DNA of 64,000 nt from Micromonospora craniellae (GCF_014764405.1 NZ_CP061725.1:6634001-6698000), one strand, 5' to 3'; counted from the stretch's first letter, positions 32,478 through 41,020 are shown. Program-made: numbers and translations. The notes: a model not told the origin generated them from the sequence alone.

Positions 32478-33584
32478 TCACAGGGCGGGGCGGACGACGA
32501 AGGTGGCCGAGGACGAGGAGGCACCGTCGCCGAGTGGGGACACGTGCATCTGCCGGTGCCCGTCGTGGCGCAGGTAGCGGTTCGGGTAGTTGTAGGACCG
32601 CAGTGACGTGTGCGTACCGCTGATGCCGGCGACCTGGCAGAACGTCGCGTCGGCGCGGAACAGGTCGCTGCCGTCGGCGCGGTGCAGGAACACCCGGAAC
32701 TCGTGGTGCCGCAGGTAGTGACCGGGGAAGTTGACCGATTCGAAGGAGTGGCAGGCACCGGCGAGCCCGGTGCGTACGACGAATGCGGCGTCGGCTCTCG
32801 TGCCGGCACTGCTGCCGGGGTCGACCGCGTCGACGCGGGCCTGGAAGCCGGCGTGTCGTACCCGGCGGCCGGGGAGGGCGGCGACCTCCAGGCCGACGCG
32901 GGCACCCGGGCTCAGGGGGGTGCCGGCCGGCGCCGTGGGCGTGGAGGGGGGACGCGCGGAGTCACCGGCGGCAGTTGGCGGGACGGCGGGGACGGGATGC
33001 GCCGACGTGGCACCCGGGGTGGCCCGGCGGGACAGGCTGGCGCCGCCGCCGGCGGTCGGGGTGACTCCCGGCGGGAGGGTGGGGGCTCCGGTGGCACCCG
33101 GGGGCGCGATGACCTCGGGATCGCCCGAGCCCAACGGTGGTCCGTCCGGGCGCGGCACCGCTGCGGTGAACTCGCCGCGTACCGGGTCCGGCGTGTGCCC
33201 GTCGTACAGTGCCGTCGCACCGACGATGGTGCTGACGGCGACCACCGCGAGCCCGCAGAGCAGCAGCTTGCGTCGGGCATCGGCCGCACCACCCGGGCGG
33301 TGCGGCGCGTCGGAGCGCGGCAGCGAGCCGGTGGCGGGTTCGTCGCCGGGACGCTCCGGGGCGGGTCCGGTGCCGGCGGAGGTACGGATCCGTTGGGCGG
33401 GTGCGGACAGGACCATGCGGAGCAGGACCGGAGCCGGAGTGCTCCGTCCCGGAAGATCGGCGGCTCGGGCGTGCTGCCCGCCGCTGCCCGGTCGGGTGAC
33501 CGCTGTCGGAACGGCGTCGGCGTCGGTCGGGGAGATCCAGCCGCCGATGCGCAGGCGTGGCTGCTGAGTGCCCTTTTCGGACAT
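32478..33584 (-). CDS. AbfB-domain membrane-anchored protein
   Basis: A 368-residue protein with a ~105-residue cytoplasmic tail rich in Pro/Gly/Arg, one membrane helix (KLLLCGLAVVAVSTIVGATAL, ~105-125) and a Pro/Thr-rich extracellular linker (~130-235). A C-terminal AbfB (CBM42, arabinose-side-chain-binding) domain follows from ~240, with FESVNFPGHYLRHHEFRVFLH and LRSYNYPNRYLRHDGHRQMH repeats. No catalytic domain is present, so it may display the binding domain on the surface or sense arabinan. The ATG at 33584 has GGAG 9 nt upstream. The adjacent secreted arabinanase supports an arabinan role. Confidence 0.82.
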   Translation of the reverse strand: MSEKGTQQPRLRIGGWISPTDADAVPTAVTRPGSGGQHARAADLPGRSTPAPVLLRMVLSAPAQRIRTSAGTGPAPERPGDEPATGSLPRSDAPHRPGGAADARRKLLLCGLAVVAVSTIVGATALYDGHTPDPVRGEFTAAVPRPDGPPLGSGDPEVIAPPGATGAPTLPPGVTPTAGGGASLSRRATPGATSAHPVPAVPPTAAGDSARPPSTPTAPAGTPLSPGARVGLEVAALPGRRVRHAGFQARVDAVDPGSSAGTRADAAFVVRTGLAGACHSFESVNFPGHYLRHHEFRVFLHRADGSDLFRADATFCQVAGISGTHTSLRSYNYPNRYLRHDGHRQMHVSPLGDGASSSSATFVVRPAL

Positions 33585-34051
33585 GATGGTCTCCTGCCGC
33601 TTTCCGCGCACGCGTCCGCCCGGACAGATCATCTGGTTGCGGCACATACGCTCTCATCACCACACGGGTTGACGCCAGTCCTCGCAAGCGACTACGTCGA
33701 GCGGGCGCTGAGGCTGTCGGAGGCGGTGTCGCGGACCAGGCGATCGCCGAGCACCGTGGATATCGACGTGAGCCGGCGCGCGTCGGCTTCCACGTCGGCG
33801 TTTGCGAGTTCTCCCGACGGCGGCTCCACGCCGGGCTCGACCGGAGTGTCGGCCACGTGCCCCTGCGCGACCGTCGTACGGCGACCAGGACCGCTGCGGC
33901 CTCACCGGCGGCGGCCGCCCGGGCGTCGTCCCAGCCGGCCTCCGTGGCGCGGTGGCCGGGCGCATCACCTTCCCGGTGTGCCTCGTGGTGGTGTAGGCGG
34001 GCGCAGGGCTCGTCGCGCTTCGCGTCCCGACCGCCTCTGCATCTGACGCCG
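33585..34051. other. 467-nt region between AbfB and GH43 genes
   Basis: No well-supported gene. The most coherent reading frame is a 54-codon minus-strand ORF (33692-33856), listed separately. The 150 nt upstream of that ORF also look coding-like in a different minus frame (GDAPGHRATEAGWDDARAAA), so a frameshifted, decayed gene spanning ~33690-34000 is possible. Confidence 0.4.
33692..33856 (-). CDS. small acidic hypothetical ORF (doubtful)
   Basis: GTG 33856 to TAG 33692 encodes 54 residues starting MADTPVEPGVEPPSGELAN and ending SDSLSARST. Third-position G+C is high and composition is protein-like and acidic, unlike the Arg/Pro-rich shadow frames around it. AGGGG lies 3 nt upstream of the GTG. 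No homology is recognised. It may be the surviving frame of a decayed gene. Confidence 0.3.
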   Translation of the reverse strand: MADTPVEPGVEPPSGELANADVEADARRLTSISTVLGDRLVRDTASDSLSARST

Positions 34052-34084
34052 GGTGGCCCGGGGCGATGCATGCCCCGGGCCACC
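34052..34084 (-). terminator. GH43 terminator hairpin
   Basis: Perfect 13-bp arms GGTGGCCCGGGGC (34052-34064) and GCCCCGGGCCACC (34072-34084) surround a 7-nt loop. The hairpin is 19 nt beyond the TAG stop of the arabinanase gene, in the right place for an intrinsic terminator. Confidence 0.75.
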
Positions 34085-34103
34085 ACTACACCTGGCAGCG
34101 CCG

Positions 34104-35576
34104 CTACTCGCCTGACGGCGCGGTCAACGCGACACCGAGACGCGCGGGCGAACCGAAGTTCGGGGTTCCGTCGGCGTTCCAGGTGAACTTCTGCGCGCGG
34201 GTGGAGCGGTTCATGTCGCAGCCGCCACCGGCCGAGTCGTTGGCGTGATAGACGATCCAGTCCTCGGTGCCGTCCGGGCTCTTGAAGAAGCCGTTGTGGC
34301 CGGGGGCGTAGACGCCGTTGGCGTCGCTGCGCTGGAACACCGGCGTGGGGTGCTTCGTCCAGTGCGCCGGATTCAGCGGGTCGGTGCCGGTGAGGGTGAG
34401 CAGGCCGAGCTTGTAGTCGGGTCCCCAGCACGCAGACGCCGAGTAGACGACCATGACGCGACCGTTGTGGTACAGCGGTTCGGGTCCCTCGTTGACCGGG
34501 TGGGTCTGCCGCTCCCAGGACAGCGTCGGTGAGCTGAGTCGGCTCCGGGAGCCGGTGAGGGTCCACGGGTTCGACAGTCGTTGGATGAAGTTGGACTGTC
34601 CGTAGGAGCCACCGGCGTTGTAGGTACCCATCAGGTACAGGTTGGCGCCGACCCGCAGCACGCTGGCGTCGAGTGCCCATTCGCTGCCGAGGTCGGCCTT
34701 GAAGGTGTACGGACCCATCGGGTCGGTGCCGGCGGACTCCAGCACGTGCAGGCGCTGGGTGGGGTTGAAGTCCGCGACGTTCTGCCCGGCGGTGTAGTAG
34801 AAGTACCAGCGGCCGTTGATCAGGTGGAACTCCGGCGCCCACATGTTGCAACAGCCGTTGGGCCGTCCGGCGAGGTTGAAGATCACCTGGTCGGTGGCGG
34901 TGGCCAGCCCGGCGAGCGTCGCGGAACGCCGCATGGTGATGGTGGAGTTCCAGGTCGTGGTGGCCAGGTAGTAGTAGCCGTTGTGGTACTGCAACCACGG
35001 GTCCGGGCCGTTGCGCTTGATCGGGTTGGTGAAGGTCCCCGGCGACGCGCCGAGGGCGACGAGTTGCCACTGCTGGTTCGCGCCGTCGAGGTCCTGGTAC
35101 TGCGACACCCGCGCGCCGTCGGCGGTGGACCACTCCCACACGTCCAGGGCCTTGCCGCTGTTGCGGTTGATCAGCCGGATGTGTCCGCCGGCGGAGTCGG
35201 CGAGCCGGAACTGCTGTCGGGCGTCGTTGCGGTCGCTGTTCTGCACGAGTTGGATGCCGTCGGCGGTGGTGGGCAGGTCGAGCACCTTGCCGCTGTGCAC
35301 CGACTGCACGCGGTACCAGCCGCCGCCGGAGTCCAGGAAGCGCCACTGCTGCCAGGCGCCGTCGTTGCGGGTGTACTGGTTGATCGCGGCACCGTCGCCG
35401 GTAGCCAGGTTGTAGACGTCGAGCGCCTTGCCGCTATGCCCGTTGACCAGGACGTACGGCACACCTGGCTGGACTGTCGCGGCGGAGGCTGCCGGTGTCA
35501 CGACGACTGTGCCCACGACGGTGAGCAGGGCTATCAGTCCCGCCGCGAAGAAGGCACGTCGGTGGTGGTTACGCAT
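34104..35576 (-). CDS. secreted GH43-type arabinan hydrolase with ricin-type lectin domain
   Basis: A 490-residue secreted protein. The signal peptide (Arg-rich start, hydrophobic LIALLTVVGTVVV) ends at PAASA. Residues ~35-175 are a ricin-B trefoil with three QxW/QxF marks (QQWRF, QQFRL, QQWQL). Residues ~180-490 form a five-bladed propeller of GH43 type: candidate base Asp in NGPDPWLQYHNGYYYL, MWAPEFHLINGRWYFYYT, the pKa-tuning Asp in ALDASVLRVG and acid Glu in NEGPEPLYHNGR. The subfamily is probably exo-arabinanase (GH43_26-like). The ATG is preceded by GAAGGAG. Three LacI-type operator candidates lie upstream. Confidence 0.9.
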   Translation of the reverse strand: MRNHHRRAFFAAGLIALLTVVGTVVVTPAASAATVQPGVPYVLVNGHSGKALDVYNLATGDGAAINQYTRNDGAWQQWRFLDSGGGWYRVQSVHSGKVLDLPTTADGIQLVQNSDRNDARQQFRLADSAGGHIRLINRNSGKALDVWEWSTADGARVSQYQDLDGANQQWQLVALGASPGTFTNPIKRNGPDPWLQYHNGYYYLATTTWNSTITMRRSATLAGLATATDQVIFNLAGRPNGCCNMWAPEFHLINGRWYFYYTAGQNVADFNPTQRLHVLESAGTDPMGPYTFKADLGSEWALDASVLRVGANLYLMGTYNAGGSYGQSNFIQRLSNPWTLTGSRSRLSSPTLSWERQTHPVNEGPEPLYHNGRVMVVYSASACWGPDYKLGLLTLTGTDPLNPAHWTKHPTPVFQRSDANGVYAPGHNGFFKSPDGTEDWIVYHANDSAGGGCDMNRSTRAQKFTWNADGTPNFGSPARLGVALTAPSGE

Positions 35577-35657
35577 GGTGATGGGGGCTCCTTCGGGGCT
35601 CAGTGGACGGACTGCCAGGCCAAGGCGGTGCCGACCGCGACGAGCGCGGACAGGCGG

Positions 35658-35670
35658 GGAAGCGCTTTCC
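35658..35670. promoter_or_regulatory. LacI-type operator candidate 1 (AAGCGCTT core)
   Basis: GGAAGCGCTTTCC contains the perfect palindrome AAGCGCTT (35660-35667), the central CpG-type core of LacI/GalR-family operators. It lies about 82 nt upstream of the GH43 start, near the expected promoter. Confidence 0.5.
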
Positions 35671-35813
35671 AGATGGGCGGATCGGTGGAGGTCATGTCGG
35701 TCCCTGTGTGGTACGCCAGCGGCGCGGAGCAGCCACTGGCGCTGCGGTAAGCCGATGGCCGATCGCCGCCGCGAGACTTCCGATCGATCTGCCAGATCGG
35801 CCAGGCGCCCTCA

Positions 35814-35829
35814 ATGTTGTCGCTAACAT
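35814..35829. promoter_or_regulatory. LacI-type operator candidate 2
   Basis: ATGTTGTCGCTAACAT has 5-bp arms ATGTT/AACAT and a central CG, close to the ATGTTAGCGCTAACAT-like sites typical of actinobacterial LacI regulators of polysaccharide genes. Confidence 0.5.
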
Positions 35830-35917
35830 CGAAGACAGTCAAGTTAACGGTTCGGATTCCTCGCGTTCACATGAAACGCTGCGCACCGGGTCGCTGTGGC
35901 AGGCACGTTTCCGGTAC

Positions 35918-35929
35918 GTTAGCGCAAAC
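35918..35929. promoter_or_regulatory. LacI-type operator candidate 3
   Basis: GTTAGCGCAAAC pairs at five of six positions (GTTxGC/GCxAAC). It resembles candidate 2 (shared GTTAGCG/CGCTAAC) and lies further upstream, next to the degraded kinase gene. Confidence 0.45.
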
Positions 35930-35972
35930 ACAACGCCTGGTCTGGGTTCGGGTCGGCGACCGTCCGCGACTC

Positions 35973-36557
35973 CTACCCTACCGGCGAGCGGATGTGGTGC
36001 AGCCGCGCCCGTTCCCAGGTCGCGTCGTCGAGGTCCATCGCGTTCCAGTACGCCTGACGCCCCTGGGCCGGCAGGTCCCAGACCGTCGAGTGCTCCGCGT
36101 CGGGAAAGCCGACGGACAGGCTGCCGAAGTCGATGACAGCGTGCAGGCTCCCCTGCCTGACCAGCAGGTGCGTAGGCTTCAGGTCACCGTGCAGCCACAT
36201 CGGGGCGTCGGCGGGCTCCGGCAGGGCGAGCGCCGACCGCCAGAGCCGCTCCAGCGACACCACGTCCAGGTCGCCGCCGACCGTGCCGCGACAGTCGCGC
36301 AGACACCCGCTGATCCACTCGTCGCAGGACTGCAGGGCCCCGCCGCGATACCAGCTCAGGTCACCCGTCCGGGACGCCCCCATCAGGTCCACCCGGTGCA
36401 GGTCGCGGACGAACACCGCCAGATCCGCCCCGAAGGCGGCCCAGTCGCCGACGCTGTCCTGCCGGGCCTCGTCGACATTCCCCCCAGAGCGTCCTAGGAG
36501 GATGGTCTGCTGGGGTGGCGGGGCGCAGGCGGGTGTCCGCGCGGTCGGATGTCGCAC
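35973..36557 (-). pseudogene. truncated aminoglycoside phosphotransferase-like kinase
   Basis: The frame carries a phosphotransferase C-lobe: AAFGADLAVFVRDLHRVD, then the catalytic-loop block MWLHGDLKPTHLLVRQG and the metal-binding IDFGSLSVGFPDAEHSTVWDL. The ~100-residue N-lobe with the P-loop-like strand and catalytic Lys is missing, since only ~35 unrelated residues precede the homology. The C-terminus stops early, at ERARLHHIRSPVG. Full relatives are ~290-300 residues. With both ends lost it cannot be a working kinase, so I call it a remnant, although the open frame is intact. Confidence 0.7.
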
Positions 36558-36655
36558 CCGTGGGCCATGATCTTTCTCAGCACGGCGGCGCCGACACCGG
36601 TCGGCGCGGCATCACCACGGCGGACGCCGAGTCCGCGGCGGGCAGGAGGATTGCG

Positions 36656-37162
36656 GTGACGGACGCTGACGGGACCGCCTGGCGGCGGCGGAGCGTGCTG
36701 GCGGTGGTGCCGCCGGCCCGTCCACGCAAGCTGGCGAAGGTGCCCTTCGTCGAACTGGCCGACGGCCGCCTGCAGGGTGTCGTCTCCAGCGGCTCGGACA
36801 TCGAGCGGGTGTACGTCTCGTCGGTGACCGCCGGCACCCACGCCTACCACTGCAGCACCAACAACAACCGGCCCTGTGGCGGGCTACGGGGCACGCCCTG
36901 CAAGCATCTCCAGGCCCTCGCCGAGGAGGCCGTCCTCCAGTACGGCGTCGACCGGGTCGCCCGGTACCTGCGGGTCGACGCCGGTGACGGGGTGCGGAGC
37001 GGGGCCGACCTGTGGGCCCGGATGGACGCCCGGCCCGAGCCGACCCCGGCTGCCGTGGTGTTCAGCCGCTTCCTGCACCACCTGGCCTACCTCGAACTGG
37101 CGGACAGCACCACCGCGCTGCCCGAACTGCACTGGTTCCCGGCGACCGGGGCGGGTCGCTGA
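36656..37162 (+). CDS. SWIM-type zinc-finger protein (YehQ N-terminal-like)
   Basis: A 168-residue protein and first gene of the five-gene plus-strand operon. A small beta-rich N-terminus (GTAWRRRSVLAVVPPARPRK) leads to a SWIM-like zinc site: YHCSTNNNRPC, then GTPCKHL, giving C66, C74, C82 and H84 as likely ligands. The rest is helical. SWIM domains bind zinc and mediate protein or nucleic-acid contact. GTG 36656 is chosen because AGGAGGA lies 7 nt upstream; longer frames to 36515 lack homology. The TGA stop shares a base with the next ATG (TGATG). In E. coli yehLMPQ the SWIM protein YehQ is larger, and here its two halves may be separate genes. Confidence 0.8.
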   Translation: MTDADGTAWRRRSVLAVVPPARPRKLAKVPFVELADGRLQGVVSSGSDIERVYVSSVTAGTHAYHCSTNNNRPCGGLRGTPCKHLQALAEEAVLQYGVDRVARYLRVDAGDGVRSGADLWARMDARPEPTPAAVVFSRFLHHLAYLELADSTTALPELHWFPATGAGR

Positions 37163-38559
37163 TGCTCGGCACGCAGCTCGCGCAGTTGCAGGAGGACACT
37201 CCGGTCGGGCTCTCCGACGCCGACACGGTGGTCGCCGGCTTCGACGACGCCCTGGTGAGCGGATTCGCACGGGTCGGCGACGAGGCCGCCGCAGCCCTGG
37301 CGGCGCTGGCCGACGCGGTGGCCGGCACCCCGCTGGGCGCCCGGGTGGCCGACGCGGTGGACACGGTCACCGCCGGCGGGTTCAGGCCGGACGACCTCGC
37401 CGTCCTGGCCGGTGCCCGGTCGGCGCTGCTGGGCGCGGCGCACGACGCGCTGCTCGGTCGGTTCGACGCCGCGGTCGGGCGGGACCGGGCACTGTGGACG
37501 GCACCAGCCGGTGCGTCGGCCGAGACCTCCGCCGCGAGCAGCGCGGCCGGTGCGTGGCTGCACGAGGTGGCGGTGGCCGGTTGGCGCAACGTCGACCACG
37601 AGCTGCTCTCCGCCGCCGGGTCGCCGGTCGAGGCCGCTCTGGCCGAGCCACGGCTGCGCCGCCTGGCGGTGCTGCTCGACGGGCTCGCCGCCGAACTGCG
37701 GGCGAGCCTCCCGGTAGCCACGATGCCGCAGGTCCCGGCCCGTCGCTGGGCGGACCTGTGGACCCGGGCCGTGCTGCTCGCGCAGGACCGGACCGGTCCG
37801 CTGGACGACGGCGAGCGGGTCTCCGGGCGTCTGCTCCCGCTCGGGGTGGACGTGCACGAGCACGCCACGGCGGTGCAGGTGCAGGTGCACGCCGTCCTCG
37901 AACCGTCCGACGGTGGACCGGCCCGACTGGTCCGTACGGCGGTGGCGGCCGGGAAGGTCGAGACGATCACCGGGCCGGCGGTGTGGCGGCTGCTGCCGGC
38001 GTACCCCGTGCTGCTGGCGGCGGTGGCACAGCGGCGGACGGTGACTGTGACCCGCCTGCCGCTGCGCGGCGGTGACCTGTCCTGGTGCGAGTCGCAGGCC
38101 CGCCTGGGCGAGCACGCCGACCCGTTCGCCACCGGCCGGCTGCTGCTCGCCGACGTGACGGCGGCGGCCACCGCCCCGCTGGACCGGCATCCGGCCGCGA
38201 TCGCCGAGCCGGTGCTGCTGGAGGGCTACCGGATGCGGAAGGGCGACGACGGGCTCACCCTCGACCGGGACGGCCAGTCGATCGGCATCGCCGTCGACCG
38301 GCTGCCGGCGGCCGGCCCGCTCACCGCCGCACTGGTCACCGCCTCGACCTCCTGCCTCGGCCTGGCCCGCTGGGACGACGGGCGGTGGTGGGTGCAGCCG
38401 CTGGCGGTACAGGCCACCGTCAAACGCGCGCCCGTCGAGGCGCACAACGGCGACTGGGCCGAGGGCGTCACCGACCCGAAGGTGGCCAAGGCCGAGGCCA
38501 GGGCGGGCGACGCCGTGGCCGTGTTGCGCGAGCGCGCGGGACGGTTGCTGCGCCGATGA
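37162..38559 (+). CDS. conserved hypothetical protein, partner of the SWIM protein
   Basis: A 465-residue soluble protein, first half almost all helical and Ala-rich (DTVVAGFDDALVSGFARVGD; DALLGRFDAAVGRDRALW), second half with more beta structure (VDVHEHATAVQVQVHAVLE; LSWCESQARLGEHADPF). It has no catalytic motif I recognise. Its start overlaps the SWIM stop by one base and its stop overlaps the vWA start by 4 nt. Added to the SWIM protein the length (168+465) is close to what I recall for E. coli YehQ, so the pair may represent one ancestral protein. This is inference. Confidence 0.75.
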   Translation: MLGTQLAQLQEDTPVGLSDADTVVAGFDDALVSGFARVGDEAAAALAALADAVAGTPLGARVADAVDTVTAGGFRPDDLAVLAGARSALLGAAHDALLGRFDAAVGRDRALWTAPAGASAETSAASSAAGAWLHEVAVAGWRNVDHELLSAAGSPVEAALAEPRLRRLAVLLDGLAAELRASLPVATMPQVPARRWADLWTRAVLLAQDRTGPLDDGERVSGRLLPLGVDVHEHATAVQVQVHAVLEPSDGGPARLVRTAVAAGKVETITGPAVWRLLPAYPVLLAAVAQRRTVTVTRLPLRGGDLSWCESQARLGEHADPFATGRLLLADVTAAATAPLDRHPAAIAEPVLLEGYRMRKGDDGLTLDRDGQSIGIAVDRLPAAGPLTAALVTASTSCLGLARWDDGRWWVQPLAVQATVKRAPVEAHNGDWAEGVTDPKVAKAEARAGDAVAVLRERAGRLLRR

Positions 38560-39893
38560 CCGACTCCCCTGACGACCAGGCCGCCGCCAACCGGCGGCAG
38601 GTGCTCTACTGGCGGATGCTGGGCCGGATCTTCGACCCGGACGAGCAGCCCGCGCTGGAGTCGGCGAGCATGGCCGTGGTCGAGGACCTGGGACTGCCGG
38701 CCGCCCTGCTGGACCCGGCGGTGTCGGTGGACACCGTGGTGCAGCGTTTCCCCGAGGTGGCCGACGAGTTGCGCGGCCTGCTCGCCGACACCGAGGCTGT
38801 GTCGACCGACGAGGACGGGTCGCATCAGCCCGGTGAGGCCGAGGTCCGCCGGGCCGCGCTGGTGTCGAAGTTGCTGCTGAACGTCTTCGCCACCGGGGCG
38901 GGGTCGGTCACCGCCGGTCAACTGGCCCGCTGGCAGGCCGACGCCGGCTGGTTCGAGCAGGCGCTCGGCAGCGCCCCCGGCGAGCTGCGCCGGCAGGGCA
39001 CCGGCCTCGGTGCCGCCCTCGCCGGCATCGAGGGTGACCTGGTCCGGCGGATGCGCCTGCGGGAGGTGCTGGCGGATCCGGCGCTGGCCAGCCAGCTCAC
39101 GCCCAGCATGTCGCTGATCGAGCAACTGCTGCGGGACAAGGCCAACCTGTCCGGCGTCGCGTTGGCCAACGCCAAGGCGCTGATCCGCCGGTTCGTCGAC
39201 GAGGTCGCCGAGGTGTTGCGGACCCAGGTGGAGCAGACCAGCGTCGGCAGCATCGACCGGTCGGTGCCGCCGAAACGGGTCTACCGCAACCTCGACCTGG
39301 ACCGCACCATCTGGCAGAACCTGACCAACTGGAGTCCGGACGACGAGCGCCTCTACGTCGACCGGCTCTACTACCGGCAGACGGCGCGCAAGACCACGCC
39401 GTCGCGGCTGATCGTGGTGGTGGACCAGTCCGGGTCGATGGTCGACTCGATGGTCAACTGCACCATCCTGGCGTCGATCTTCGCGGGTCTGCCCAAGGTC
39501 GACGTGCACCTGATCGCGTACGACACCCGGGCGCTGGACCTGACCCCGTGGGTGCACGACCCGTTCGAGGTCCTGCTCCGCACCAAACTCGGCGGCGGCA
39601 ACGACGGGCCGGTGGCGATGGCGATGGCCCGCCCGAAGATCGTCGAGCCGAGGAACACGGTGATGGTGTGGATCTCGGACTTCTACGAGTTCAACCGATC
39701 TCAGCCCCTGTTCGACGGCATCGAGGCGGTGCACCGGTCGGGGGTGCGGTTCATCCCGGTCGGCTCGGTCAGCAGCTCCGGTCAGCAGAGCGTCAACCCG
39801 TGGTTCCGGCAACGCTTCAAGGACCTGGGCACCCCGGTCGTCTCCGGCCACATCCGCAAACTCGTCTTCGAGCTCAAGAGCTTCCTCACCTAG
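38556..39893 (+). CDS. vWA-domain protein (YehP-like)
   Basis: A 445-residue protein with a helical N-terminal region (~1-270) and a C-terminal von Willebrand A domain. The MIDAS metal site is visible as D290-Q-S-G-S294 in VVVDQSGSM, with the late Asp in MVWISDFYEFN near 375. NLDLDRTIWQNLTNWSPDDERLYVD precedes the domain. vWA proteins of this kind are the usual partners of MoxR AAA+ ATPases and may act as metal-dependent adaptors for complex assembly. The ATG overlaps the previous stop by 4 nt; the AAA+ gene follows 14 nt downstream. Confidence 0.9.
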   Translation: MTDSPDDQAAANRRQVLYWRMLGRIFDPDEQPALESASMAVVEDLGLPAALLDPAVSVDTVVQRFPEVADELRGLLADTEAVSTDEDGSHQPGEAEVRRAALVSKLLLNVFATGAGSVTAGQLARWQADAGWFEQALGSAPGELRRQGTGLGAALAGIEGDLVRRMRLREVLADPALASQLTPSMSLIEQLLRDKANLSGVALANAKALIRRFVDEVAEVLRTQVEQTSVGSIDRSVPPKRVYRNLDLDRTIWQNLTNWSPDDERLYVDRLYYRQTARKTTPSRLIVVVDQSGSMVDSMVNCTILASIFAGLPKVDVHLIAYDTRALDLTPWVHDPFEVLLRTKLGGGNDGPVAMAMARPKIVEPRNTVMVWISDFYEFNRSQPLFDGIEAVHRSGVRFIPVGSVSSSGQQSVNPWFRQRFKDLGTPVVSGHIRKLVFELKSFLT

Positions 39894-39907
39894 GAGAGAC
39901 ACCCCTG

Positions 39908-41020
39908 ATGTCCGAGATGCTGCGTGCCCCTGCCGAGGTCAAGTACGCCGACGAACTCGACTTCCTGGAGTCGGTGGACACCGGTCCGAAGCCGTACTCG
40001 TGGCGGCTGAGCCCGCGCATGGTCCGGCTGTTCGTGCTCGGTTCGGAACGCGCCGACGGCCTGGACCGGGAGATCCCGCAGAAGTGGTTCGGTGATCGCA
40101 GCTTCGTCGAACGCAGCATCGTGACGCTGGCGTCGGACCGTGGCCTGCTGCTCATCGGTGACCCGGGCACCGGCAAGAGCTGGCTGGCCGAGCTGCTGGC
40201 CGCCGCGATCTGCCGCAACTCGACGCTCGTGGTGCAGGGCACCGCCGGCACCACCGAGGACCACATCAAGTACTCGTGGAACGTCTCGATGGTCATCGCC
40301 AAGGGTCAGTCGCGCGAGTCGATGATCCCCTCGCCGATCATGACCGCGATGGAGCAGGGCGTGGTCGGCCGTTTCGAGGAGCTGACCCGGTCCACCAGCG
40401 ACGTGCAGGACGCGCTGATCTCCATCCTGTCCGAGAAGTACGTCTCCATCCCCGAGCTCAACGACGACCACATCGTCTTCGCCCAGCCCGGATTCTCGAT
40501 CATCGCGACCGCGAACAGCCGGGACCGGGGCGTCAACGACCTGTCGTCGGCGCTGAAACGACGGTTCAACTTCGTCCGGATCCCGGTGGTCACCAACAGG
40601 CGCAGCGAGGCGGAGATCGTCCGGTTCCGTACCGAGGAACTGCTGCGCCGGCACCACGTGGAGCTGGACGTGCCGCCCACGCTGTTGGACATCCTGTTGC
40701 AGAGCTTCGCCGACCTGCGGGCCGCCGCCGCGTCGGCGGCCAGCGACGACGAGAAGTTGGAGTCGGCGCTGTCCACCGCCGAGCAGATCGGTGTGCTGGA
40801 GGACGCGATCCTGCACAGCCAGTTCTTCGGCGACCGGACCCTACGCGCCGAGACGCTGGCCGGGTCACTGATGGGGTCGCTGGCCCGGCGCAGCCCGGAG
40901 GACCTGGCCATCCTCAACAAGTACCTGCACGCGGTGGTGGAGCCCCGGGCCAAGCAGGACGGCGGCGAGTGGCACGGCTTCCTCGACGGTGGCCGTCAGG
41001 CGATCGCCGCCCTGTCATGA
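39908..41020 (+). CDS. MoxR-family AAA+ ATPase (YehL-like)
   Basis: A 370-residue AAA+ ATPase. Walker A is G84-D-P-G-T-G-K-S91. Walker B is degenerate by eye: the GRFEELTRSTSDVQDALISIL region near 155-175 provides the acidic residues. A sensor-1 Asn lies in FSIIATANSRDRGVND near 200 and an arginine finger in LKRRFNFVRIPV near 220. The insert pattern (helix before Walker B, post-sensor strand) is typical of MoxR ATPases, which remodel or mature protein complexes together with vWA partners. GGAGAG precedes the ATG. The stop overlaps the next start by 4 nt. Confidence 0.9.
   Translation: MSEMLRAPAEVKYADELDFLESVDTGPKPYSWRLSPRMVRLFVLGSERADGLDREIPQKWFGDRSFVERSIVTLASDRGLLLIGDPGTGKSWLAELLAAAICRNSTLVVQGTAGTTEDHIKYSWNVSMVIAKGQSRESMIPSPIMTAMEQGVVGRFEELTRSTSDVQDALISILSEKYVSIPELNDDHIVFAQPGFSIIATANSRDRGVNDLSSALKRRFNFVRIPVVTNRRSEAEIVRFRTEELLRRHHVELDVPPTLLDILLQSFADLRAAAASAASDDEKLESALSTAEQIGVLEDAILHSQFFGDRTLRAETLAGSLMGSLARRSPEDLAILNKYLHAVVEPRAKQDGGEWHGFLDGGRQAIAALS

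Larger units (their letters stand above)
35577..35972. other. 396-nt upstream region of the arabinanase gene
   Basis: Less GC-rich than its surroundings, with three LacI-family operator-like palindromes (35658-35670, 35814-35829, 35918-35929). A weak minus-strand ORF (ATG 35695 to TGA 35600, starting MTSTDPPIWKALPRL) crosses the first operator and is probably not a gene. Confidence 0.5.

Noticed and set aside
35600..35842. A minus-strand ORF of up to 80 codons upstream of GH43
   Set aside because: It spans two LacI-type operator candidates and has no homology; a regulatory region explains the DNA better.
36515..36655. N-terminal extension of the SWIM protein to 36515
   Set aside because: The extension is low-complexity and lies before the AGGAGGA ribosome site that serves GTG 36656.
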